From positions 62,001-126,000 of the forward strand of contig NZ_KE392227.1 in assembly GCF_000439085.1 (NCBI RefSeq): DNA of 64,000 nucleotides, in the 5' to 3' direction. This DNA is from Leminorella grimontii ATCC 33999 = DSM 5078 (GTDB taxonomy: Bacteria; Pseudomonadota; Gammaproteobacteria; Enterobacterales; Enterobacteriaceae). The notes below the pieces were generated by a model. The model had not been told where the DNA came from and ran no database searches. It saw nothing but the letters and a program-made list of their open reading frames with translations. Shown one piece after another: positions 41,079-50,773 of the stretch. Position 1 is the stretch's first letter. The number at the start of each line of letters is the position of its first letter. The position numbers were made by a program, and so were the translations under genes.

Positions 41079-43268
41079 ATGGCCTACTTTAGCTATGATG
41101 GCGACAAGACCCCGTTTACCCACTACCCGTTCGATTTCTACAGCCGCTTTTTGGGCATCCTGCCGTTGGAAAGTGAATATTCATTACCGAAAGAGATGAA
41201 ATTCATCGTCGATCCGAACGATAAAAACAGGTTCATTACCCTAAAACAGGCGTCGCCAATCTCGCTGCTTTGGCTCATGCTCTATAGCAGTACCAAGTGG
41301 GACATCCCAGCCATATTTAGGCAAAAGGATGAGGCCCAAATTGAAGCGCTTGAAACCGAGGCGCACTATAAGCTTTTTATGCTTGCTCTAAAGCGTATGG
41401 AAGAGAAAAACCCCTTTTCTCAAGCTGACTACGCCCACTACCTGCGAGGTGAATGCGCGGCGGAAAGCATTTACTTTGCCAGCGTACTGCTGTTGACCAA
41501 TATAGGGATATATAAGCGTTACCCTATAGATTCGGCGGATATTTATAAAGTCACTCGACGGCTGTTAGAGAACGGGGTGCTAAAAACGCCAAACAATACG
41601 CTGCTCGTCCGCTATTTCAATAACAAAATATACAACGCCAACAGGTACATTCCGTCTGACGACGCTCTATGGGCCAGAGAAGCCGTACTCAACGCCGAGT
41701 TTAAAGACGCGTTTTACGCCATGGCGCTGGAATACATCAAGGCCAGCGGCGTGCAGTATGCCCAAATCGCCGCCGACGTTGACGACGTCAACGGACTGGA
41801 TAATCTCATACGCCTGAACGATGGATACGGATATGAAAACTACAGGCTTCTAGTCCATACATCATCCAGCAGCCTGGATAAACAAGGCTTCGACGGCGAT
41901 GTGAATAGAATCCGCGTTTTGTTCAAAGAAAAAAGAGAAAAAGAGAAAGCGACAACCCGGCTTGTCGGTCTGGATCTGTTAAGCATGGAGCACTGCCGGC
42001 GCTTTTTTGACTTCCTTTTGGACAGCAGCGCGCCAGAAAAATTTGCCCCGCTCAATGCACAAACCACCGTCCTTCATATCCACGGCGACGCAGGCTGCGG
42101 CAAAGCGGACAATAACCGTTCGCTGTGCGGCTACTACTTTCGCAACCGTATCGACCAAGAAAAAGACGACCAGTTTTACAAGCAGTTGTACCGATACCTT
42201 GCCAAAAGCTATCACAACGCCCAGCGGTTTAACGCGCTCAATAGCACCACGGGTATAAAGCAGGAACTACCGCTCTCCGGCCTGTTTGACGAACTGTTTC
42301 ACTACAACAGCCTGACGATGGAAAGCCTGCGGCTGTTGCACTTTGACATCACCGGCCCCGCTGGCCAAGGCCAGATAGCCTACGAAACCAAACGCAATAT
42401 TGCGAGCCTGATTGAAACATTGGATAAAAAGCCCACCTCAGACGCTGAAACCTATTACGCCGCGCTGACCCAAAAGAGCGTCCCGTTTTCCATATGCATC
42501 GGCCGCGCCTGTCAGGCGCGAAGCTTCCTGTCGAAAAAATACCCAAAAATCCATTTCGACACAGGTCTGGGTAGCCGCCCTGCGGTCGGTGCAGCGGGCG
42601 GTTGCAGCTCGGCGAAAATTTACCATTTAGATCAAGGATTTCTACATTTAGACGGGTTAGTGGATACAAACGAACTGCAACCCGTGATGAACGCCGTAGC
42701 TTACGCCGAAGAATCGGCTTTTAGCCCCCTCGCGCTGCAAAAAATAGGCGCGTTTACTGACGCTTTCAACGCGATGAGCGAAGGCGAAATTGAAAAAGGA
42801 ATTAGAGAATATATAAATACATATCAATATGATACGGAAATTATGCTCTGTCAGGTCCCTGCGATGAAGGACATCCTTAAGGAAATCAAAAAACTGGACG
42901 ACAAAATTCCCTCCTGCGGGCGAAAAGGTATCTTCCTCGCCGCATTCGCTCTCCTGCACAACTGGCGCTCGCTGATACTCGGCGCATACGGGCAGGGCGT
43001 TGCCCATACCGATATCCAGAAGGAGTCGGCGAGAATGGCGCTGCTTCAAACCTATAGCATTCTTCACGCCGAAGTCCCCGGACTGGTAGAAGCGCTGCTG
43101 CCGAAAGTAAGCCAACTCATCGCCGCGGCGGCGAGCGCCAGTTGGGAAAGATCGATTGGGAAAATTAACCACCGGGAACAGCGCTCAAATCTGGCACTCG
43201 TCAAGTTTGAAGGGGTCAGAGCCCCCGAGTCCATCGTGTATATAAAAACCGAATCAGGTAAGCAATAA
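41079..43268 (+). CDS. unrecognised 729-residue protein
   Basis: Strong SD (AAGGAG) before the ATG and continuous codon usage support a real gene. No signal peptide and no clear membrane helix, so probably cytoplasmic. Residues 1-300 are largely helical by composition with many aromatic residues (MAYFSYDGDKTPFTHYPFDF at the start). A glycine-rich VLHIHGDAGCGKA (331-343) resembles a Walker A loop but has Ala where Ser/Thr is required. Further Gly-rich segments are GPAGQGQ (427-433) and GLGSRPAVGAAGGCSS (496-511). The C-terminal third is helical (KDILKEIKKLDDKI near 597-610). I cannot assign a family. It is followed at 53 bases by a 68-residue gene, and it stands beside an R-body remnant in accessory DNA between nsrR and purA. 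Confidence 0.75.
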   Translation: MAYFSYDGDKTPFTHYPFDFYSRFLGILPLESEYSLPKEMKFIVDPNDKNRFITLKQASPISLLWLMLYSSTKWDIPAIFRQKDEAQIEALETEAHYKLFMLALKRMEEKNPFSQADYAHYLRGECAAESIYFASVLLLTNIGIYKRYPIDSADIYKVTRRLLENGVLKTPNNTLLVRYFNNKIYNANRYIPSDDALWAREAVLNAEFKDAFYAMALEYIKASGVQYAQIAADVDDVNGLDNLIRLNDGYGYENYRLLVHTSSSSLDKQGFDGDVNRIRVLFKEKREKEKATTRLVGLDLLSMEHCRRFFDFLLDSSAPEKFAPLNAQTTVLHIHGDAGCGKADNNRSLCGYYFRNRIDQEKDDQFYKQLYRYLAKSYHNAQRFNALNSTTGIKQELPLSGLFDELFHYNSLTMESLRLLHFDITGPAGQGQIAYETKRNIASLIETLDKKPTSDAETYYAALTQKSVPFSICIGRACQARSFLSKKYPKIHFDTGLGSRPAVGAAGGCSSAKIYHLDQGFLHLDGLVDTNELQPVMNAVAYAEESAFSPLALQKIGAFTDAFNAMSEGEIEKGIREYINTYQYDTEIMLCQVPAMKDILKEIKKLDDKIPSCGRKGIFLAAFALLHNWRSLILGAYGQGVAHTDIQKESARMALLQTYSILHAEVPGLVEALLPKVSQLIAAAASASWERSIGKINHREQRSNLALVKFEGVRAPESIVYIKTESGKQ

Positions 43269-43321
43269 ACACAGGCAATGCGTTTAGTTTAAAGACGCTA
43301 TCGATAACTCAAAAGGAGAAG

Positions 43322-43528
43322 ATGATGACAAACAAACCCGACGACCTGGCGGCGATCGCTCAGATATTTGACAACGCCCACTTTGACGGGGAATCGCCGA
43401 GCCAAAAGGCGATTGCCGACCTGCAGAGGCGCCAAAACCAGTTAATTGACATCATGGATTACGTCGTGAAGGAGCTAAAAGAAAACCGGACGCAGATGAA
43501 TAAAAAGATAGAAGATATTCTCAAGTAG
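43322..43528 (+). CDS. 68-residue coiled-coil protein, partner of the 729-residue gene
   Basis: A strong SD (AAAGGAG) lies three bases before two adjacent ATG codons; the second (43325) has better spacing. Charged, helical, no membrane segment; the region from about residue 28 to the end (QKAIADLQRRQNQLIDIMDY and following KELKENRTQMNKKIEDILK) has heptad-like spacing of Ile, Leu, Met and Val, suggesting a coiled coil. Same strand, 53 bases after the large orphan gene and before the shared terminator, hence one operon. Could be a chaperone, antitoxin or structural partner; function unknown. Confidence 0.7.
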   Translation: MMTNKPDDLAAIAQIFDNAHFDGESPSQKAIADLQRRQNQLIDIMDYVVKELKENRTQMNKKIEDILK

Positions 43529-43587
43529 CTAGATAAATAGCATTAATACCAAATGGATGTAATACACATCTAACAAGCAGATAATTA

Positions 43588-43618
43588 TAAAAACAGGGAA
43601 CATTCGTTCCCTGTTTTC
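43588..43618. terminator. bidirectional terminator between the orphan operon and purA
   Basis: 12-bp stem AAAACAGGGAAC/GTTCCCTGTTTT with a 4-base loop; A- and T-rich on both sides. Confidence 0.88.
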
Positions 43619-43642
43619 CGTGTGATTTAAAGACGTTTACCG

Positions 43643-45939
<2,297 letters not shown>

Positions 45940-46527
45940 ATGAAACTAAATAAGAGCCTTCTGGCCCTTACGGCCGCTTTAGCGCTGGGCAGCACTGCAG
46001 TTCAAGCCGCTGACGGCACCATCACTTTCAACGGCCTGGTTACCGCTTCAGCCTGTACGGCAATCACTTCAGTTACCGCTGACAGCGTCGTTACCGGTTC
46101 TCCGATTAACGCTACGCTGACTCTGCCAAACGTTACGGCAACTACGCTGAACGCCGCAGCTGGCACCTATGCTGGCCAAACGCCGTTCTCTATTCAACTG
46201 GCAGGTTGTGAAGCGACTGCCGCGCTGAACAACGTTCGCGCCGTGTTCACTTCATCCTCATCTCCGGCCGGTGATGCCTACGTAATGGCTAACGTTGCCG
46301 CCACATCTCCGGCTGCCGACGTTGCCGTTGCCATCATGCAGCCTAACGGCACTACTCAAATCGACCTGAACGGCGGTCCGGCTAAAGATCCGGGTCTGGC
46401 TCTGCCGGCTATCGGCTCTGCGGGTCCTTTGACGCTGAACTATAAGGCGGCATACAAGTCTCTGAGCACCGCAGTTACCGCTGGTAACGTACAAGGCGTA
46501 GCTGACTTCGTTATCTCCTATTTCTAA
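45940..46527 (+). CDS. fimbrial major subunit (type 1-like pilin)
   Basis: 195 residues. Signal peptide of about 23 residues (MKLNKSLLALTAALALGSTAVQA, cut before ADGTITF). Mature pilin with the usual cysteine pair (SACTAI and AGCEAT), an N-terminal donor-strand-like GTITFNGLV and the pilin C-terminus GVADFVISYF. The start is at the ATG at 45940 because GGAG lies six bases upstream; an ATG four codons earlier overlaps that SD. Alanine/threonine-rich, typical of an abundantly made shaft protein. First gene of the chaperone-usher operon. Confidence 0.92.
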   Translation: MKLNKSLLALTAALALGSTAVQAADGTITFNGLVTASACTAITSVTADSVVTGSPINATLTLPNVTATTLNAAAGTYAGQTPFSIQLAGCEATAALNNVRAVFTSSSSPAGDAYVMANVAATSPAADVAVAIMQPNGTTQIDLNGGPAKDPGLALPAIGSAGPLTLNYKAAYKSLSTAVTAGNVQGVADFVISYF

Positions 46528-46537
46528 TAGGTCCCTC

Positions 46538-46571
46538 TTGGCTACGGCAGCTTTTGCCGTAGCCAATTTTC
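46538..46571 (+). terminator. intrinsic terminator/attenuator between fimbrial subunit and usher
   Basis: Perfect 11-bp stem TTGGCTACGGC/GCCGTAGCCAA (46538-46548, 46556-46566) followed by four T. Partial termination here would give high subunit and low usher expression from one promoter. Confidence 0.8.
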
Positions 46572-46616
46572 ATATGGAAACGGATATTCCAGCTTATAGT
46601 AAAAACGGTGGATGCA

Positions 46617-49250
46617 ATGAAAAGGACGTCAAATACTCGGGCTATAAAAAATAAAACCGCTGGGCAATGGAAAATCCAACCTAAACTATCGTCGCTTTTT
46701 ATCTGCATACTGGCCTCTTTATCAGCCAGCGCCATCGCTGCGGGCAACGACGCCGAGTTTGAAGAACTATTTCTTCGCAAAGACAAAAACGGCGCATCGC
46801 CGAGCGTGTTTCTATATAAAAACGCCATTACTCCTGGCCTAAAAACGATTGATATCGTCGTTAACGATCGTCTGGTTGACAGATTTGAAGTGAATTTTGT
46901 TGAAGATAATGAAAAAAGAATTGTACTTCCCTGCCTTAACCAAAATTTACTGAATGCCGCAGGCGTAAAGACTGAAATTTATAACGACTGGCTAACCGAA
47001 TTAAAAGCAAAAGACGGAAAAGCAGAACCGAACGCCGTTTGTGAAAACCTGCGGGAACGCATTCCTGCATCCAATCTCTATTACGACGACGCAAAGCAGA
47101 CGCTCAGGCTCACGCTACCGCAGGAAGCGGTAAACAGCGAGCGTTTCCAGATGATCTCCCCTAAAGAGTGGGACGACGGCACGCCGTCTTTACGGACCGC
47201 CTACAACGGCTACGTTTACAGCTCCAGGCAAAAAAATAGCGGCCCCGACAACGATAAAACAACCACCGACAGCAGCTTTGTCAGTCTTAACAGCGTGGCG
47301 ACGGCGGGCCCCTGGAGGCTCTACAGCTTTGACACCTTCAATAAAGAGTCAGGGAAAGGCTGGGAAACCAACCATGACCGCCTTTACGTAGAGCGCAACA
47401 TCGTCGCCCTGCGCTCCAAGGTTACCGCGGGCGATATCTACACCTACACGCCAAGCAGCATCATGGGCGTCATCCCCTTACGAGGAATAACCCTTTCAAC
47501 CAACGAAAGGATGATGCTGGAATCCCAGTTTACCTACGCGCCGGTCATCCGCGGCACGGCCAGAACCAACGCGCGCCTGACCGTTCGCCAACGCGGCAAC
47601 ATTATCTACAGCAAGACGCTGACGCCGGGCAACTTCGCCATTGATGATATCTACAGCGGCCAGGTCGGCGCAGATCTGGACGTCACGGTGGAAGAAACGG
47701 ACGGCACGGTGCAAAACTTTAAGGTGCCCTACACCGCCCTGCCCAACATGATCCGCCCCGGAGCCATGCGCTACAGCGCCTCATTTGGCGAGTACCGCGA
47801 CGATTCGCTGTCGAGCAACCCGATGGTCGGCGCCTTCAGCCTGGAGCGCGGCTTTGAGGCCTTTACGCTCAACGGCAGCGCGCTGGGTTCGGATAAATAC
47901 CAGTCGCTAGCAATGGGCGTCGCATGGAACGCCGGCGACATCGGCGCATTCTCACTCGACCTCGCCCAGGCCCGCTATAAGCAAAGCTGGGATCTGCCGA
48001 ACGATGGAGAAGAAACCCGCAACGGCAGCGCCGTTCGCCTGCTCTACGCCAAGCAGTTCGACACCTCGGACACCGGTCTGCGCATACTCGGCTACCAGTA
48101 CCGTTCCGAACGCTTTTTGGAATTCTCGGAATTCATCAGCCGCAGCGGCTACGACGGCAGCGATCCGTTCGAGCAGGGCGACAGCCTGTGGAACAAGCGC
48201 CGCAGAAGCCGCATCGAGGTCAACGTCAACCAGGGTATGAACGAGTACGGCAACCTGTTTGTCACCTTCAGCCAGGACCGCTACTACGGTACGAGCGAAA
48301 AAAGCACCTCCGCCTCAGCGGGCTACGGCATGCAAATCGGCAAAGCCTCCGCCAGCCTGATGTACACCTATAACAAAAACGGCGGCGACAGCTACGACAA
48401 CCAAATTGGCCTAAGCGTCAGCATGCCGCTGAGCTGGGGCGAACAGGACAGACACCGCGGCTCGCTGAACTACAACCTGACCCGCAATAAGGACAACCAG
48501 TACAACCAGTCAATGGGCTTTGCCGGCAGCCTGCCGGACAACACGCTGTCCTATTCGGCCAACGTACAGCGCGACCACAGAGGCGACTTTTCCGAGTCGG
48601 CATCGCTTGGCTATAACGCCAGCTACGCCAATATGAATACGTCCATTAGCCACAGCAAGTACAGCGATCAGCTTTCGTTTGGCGCTGCGGGCGGCGTCGT
48701 ACTGTACAAAGGCGGCGTCGTTCTGTCACAGCAGTTGGGCGACACCATCGCCATTATCGAAACGCCGGACGCCCCCGGTATTCGCGTCGCCAGCAATAGC
48801 AACGTGAAAACCGATCTCTGGGGCCGGGCCGTCGTGACCTACCTCTCACCCTACCGCTACAACACTATCTCGCTTGACGTGAAGGATACGGAAGGCGTCG
48901 AGCTGAAAGAATCGGCGCGCAAGGTTGTTCCGACCGAAGGCGCTGCGGTGTTGCTGAAGTTTGTCACCCGAGTGGGGCGCAGGGCTATCGTCATCATCAA
49001 AAGCGACAGGGATATCCCGGTTGGCGCCTACGTTACGGCGCAGGACCAAACGGAAGAGGCAGGCATCGTCGGCAATAACGGCATCGCCTATCTGACCGGT
49101 CTGGATGCGCGTAAAGACGAAGTATTAACCGTTAGCTGGGGCAGCGATGACTCACAGCAGTGTCGCTTTACGCTACCGCGTTTACCTGAGGATGCAAAAG
49201 ACGCACAGGCCGAACAGTGGCACAAAAAAGTAACGGTTAACTGTAAGTAA
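46617..49250 (+). CDS. outer-membrane fimbrial usher
   Basis: 877 residues from ATG at 46617 (SD GGTGG); a GTG three codons earlier is less likely. Long signal peptide (cut near residue 42, AIAA/GNDAEFEEL). Then the N-terminal chaperone-binding domain, the beta-barrel with plug domain (GVIPLRGITLSTNERMML, then RGTARTNARLTVRQRGNIIYSKTLTPGNFAIDD is usher-typical), and C-terminal domains ending with a cysteine pair (QQCRF and VNCK). It catalyses subunit ordering and secretion through the outer membrane. Order subunit-usher-chaperone differs from the type 1 operon order. Confidence 0.94.
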   Translation: MKRTSNTRAIKNKTAGQWKIQPKLSSLFICILASLSASAIAAGNDAEFEELFLRKDKNGASPSVFLYKNAITPGLKTIDIVVNDRLVDRFEVNFVEDNEKRIVLPCLNQNLLNAAGVKTEIYNDWLTELKAKDGKAEPNAVCENLRERIPASNLYYDDAKQTLRLTLPQEAVNSERFQMISPKEWDDGTPSLRTAYNGYVYSSRQKNSGPDNDKTTTDSSFVSLNSVATAGPWRLYSFDTFNKESGKGWETNHDRLYVERNIVALRSKVTAGDIYTYTPSSIMGVIPLRGITLSTNERMMLESQFTYAPVIRGTARTNARLTVRQRGNIIYSKTLTPGNFAIDDIYSGQVGADLDVTVEETDGTVQNFKVPYTALPNMIRPGAMRYSASFGEYRDDSLSSNPMVGAFSLERGFEAFTLNGSALGSDKYQSLAMGVAWNAGDIGAFSLDLAQARYKQSWDLPNDGEETRNGSAVRLLYAKQFDTSDTGLRILGYQYRSERFLEFSEFISRSGYDGSDPFEQGDSLWNKRRRSRIEVNVNQGMNEYGNLFVTFSQDRYYGTSEKSTSASAGYGMQIGKASASLMYTYNKNGGDSYDNQIGLSVSMPLSWGEQDRHRGSLNYNLTRNKDNQYNQSMGFAGSLPDNTLSYSANVQRDHRGDFSESASLGYNASYANMNTSISHSKYSDQLSFGAAGGVVLYKGGVVLSQQLGDTIAIIETPDAPGIRVASNSNVKTDLWGRAVVTYLSPYRYNTISLDVKDTEGVELKESARKVVPTEGAAVLLKFVTRVGRRAIVIIKSDRDIPVGAYVTAQDQTEEAGIVGNNGIAYLTGLDARKDEVLTVSWGSDDSQQCRFTLPRLPEDAKDAQAEQWHKKVTVNCK

Positions 49251-49275
49251 CAACAAGAACTGAAAGGAAATAGAC

Positions 49276-50016
49276 ATGTTTAACGCCATCAGAAAGAGCA
49301 TCCTGACCTCCGCATTGATCGCAGGTTGCCTTATTCCCTTGGTCGCCTCATCGGCAGTTCGCCCGCAGCTTACGCGCATCGTTGCCTATGCGCAGGATAA
49401 AGAAACGCCGGTAGAAATTATCAACGACAGCGAAGAAACGTATCTGGTCCAGTCTTGGCTGGAAGATCTGAACGGCAGCGACAGCAACATTCCGCTGGTT
49501 CTAACGCCGCCGGTGATAAAGCTGGGCGGCAAAACGGAAGGCAAGCTGCGCCTGGTGGTTCTCCCGGCAGAAATCCCACAGGACAGAGAGTCCGTCTATT
49601 GGCTCTCCTTACAGGAAATTCCGCCGAAGGCTAAAAGCGAAGAGGCTGAAAACAAGCTGGTTATCGCTATCCGCAGTCGGCTGAAGGTGTTCGTACGCCC
49701 GCAGGGGCTTAACGAAAAAGGCGCATCGCAGGCGGTAAAATCCCTGCGCTGGGAAGTCGAGCGTGAAGGCGGAAAAGTTTGGCTGAAGGCCGTGAATCCG
49801 TCCTCCTACTACATCAGCTTTGGCAAGCTGGAGCTTAAAGTCGGCGGCGGCAAAAGCGTGACGCTGGAAGACAAAATCAACATGCCATCCCCGATGGGCA
49901 GCCAGCGCTATCTGGTGCCTAAGGCTTTCGTCGGCAAATCCGCTACGCTGACCTACAGCGCCGTTAACGATTACGGCGGCGCGGGTGATGAGCTGTCACA
50001 GAAGGTAAGTTTCTAA
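49276..50016 (+). CDS. periplasmic fimbrial chaperone
   Basis: 246 residues, PapD-like two-Ig-domain chaperone. The signal peptide is about 26 residues (ending near VASSA). In the G1/F1 part, RSRLKVFVRP corresponds to the subunit-binding edge, and the conserved Arg of the first strand is in RPQLTRIVAYAQDKE. It donates a strand to pilins before transfer to the usher. SD AAGGAA. Its stop codon overlaps the start of the next small gene by one base. Confidence 0.92.
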   Translation: MFNAIRKSILTSALIAGCLIPLVASSAVRPQLTRIVAYAQDKETPVEIINDSEETYLVQSWLEDLNGSDSNIPLVLTPPVIKLGGKTEGKLRLVVLPAEIPQDRESVYWLSLQEIPPKAKSEEAENKLVIAIRSRLKVFVRPQGLNEKGASQAVKSLRWEVEREGGKVWLKAVNPSSYYISFGKLELKVGGGKSVTLEDKINMPSPMGSQRYLVPKAFVGKSATLTYSAVNDYGGAGDELSQKVSF

Positions 50017-50273
50017 TGTTGAACAGTAGTAAAAGGCGTCAGCGGCGTATAAACGGTCTTCGTCCCCTTTTGGGGATGGGGCTGCTTTTATGCGCAGGCG
50101 GAGTAAATGCCACTACGCTTAACTTTTCTCCTATTTGGAGCAGTTCATCACAAATAGCGGCGAACTGTTCTTTTAGCTATCCGACGCTACTGCGCTCGGA
50201 CATAAAAAAGTCGGGCAGCACCTACACCGGCCAGGTGACCGGGAGAGTCAATATGTTTGTCACCTACCACTAA
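50016..50273 (+). pseudogene. internally deleted fimbrial tip adhesin, 85 residues
   Basis: The ATG overlaps the chaperone stop (TAATG), so it is translated by coupling. A signal peptide (cut near GVNA/TTLNF) and 25 or so residues (FSPIWSSSSQIAANCSFSYPTL) match the N-terminus of the full adhesin at 56622. The sequence then jumps to KSGSTYTGQVTGRVNMFVTYH, matching that protein's last 20 residues (RSGTNYTGPVTGKVNMYVIYD). The ~330 residues between are absent and the frame stays open. It probably represents in-frame collapse of an ancestral adhesin gene; only one cysteine remains in the mature part, so it cannot fold as a lectin domain. Confidence 0.7.
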
Positions 50274-50360
50274 ATTGCCACACCTAAAAGCGGCTAAACG
50301 GATTATTAGCACACGCTATTCATAACGAATAGGGATTTTAGAAATATAACGGAGGATATT

Positions 50361-50549
50361 ATGTTTAATAGAAAAGTACATTGCAGACATTGCGGAAGTA
50401 GTGAAGGGATCATAAAGCACGGTTCAGGAAAGACGGGATACCAGCGTTACAGGTGCATGACCTGCATGCGCACCTTCCAGGCGAAGTATATTTATAACAT
50501 CAGCTCATTTAGAGAAAAGAAAAGCGCTTCACTGGCAGCAATGTCTTAA
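50361..50549 (+). CDS. IS1 InsA-like zinc-ribbon protein, short
   Basis: 62 residues. CRHCGSSEGIIKHGSGKTGYQRYRC and MTCMRTFQ form the CxxC...CxxC zinc ribbon seen at the N-terminus of IS1 InsA. After residue ~45 the similarity ends (SSFREKKSASLAAMS), and the helix-turn-helix part of InsA is missing. A strong SD (GGAGG) is present. Either a truncated relic of an IS1-family element or a captured zinc-ribbon DNA-binding protein that regulates the adjacent surface genes; no IS ends or InsB reading frame were seen. Confidence 0.6.
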   Translation: MFNRKVHCRHCGSSEGIIKHGSGKTGYQRYRCMTCMRTFQAKYIYNISSFREKKSASLAAMS

Positions 50550-50719
50550 TGATTAAAGCACCTTCGTCACTGGGTAACGTTTTATAAAGCCAGAAAGCAA
50601 ACGATGGAATAAATAATAAGGGGCCAAGGATAAATCTAAAAAGAACAATAAATACGCTACGTTAATCTTTTATTAACGAAAACATTCAGCTTACTAAAAC
50701 GCTTGTTAATAAAACAACG

Positions 50720-50751
50720 AGCTGGCCTTCCTTTGTCTCTTTTGGCCAGCT
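50720..50751 (+). promoter_or_regulatory. stem-loop in the autotransporter leader
   Basis: AGCTGGCC (50720-50727) pairs perfectly with GGCCAGCT (50744-50751), 16-base loop, 22 bases before the ATG and just upstream of the SD. It could be a 5' mRNA element. No T-tract follows. Confidence 0.45.
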
Positions 50752-50773
50752 TGTGAAGTTTAAAGGAACAGAT

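Noticed and set aside
41079-43268. Assignment of the 729-residue protein as a P-loop ATPase
   Set aside because: The GDAGCGKA loop lacks the Ser/Thr after Lys and no Walker B or other NTPase motifs could be placed; left as unknown.
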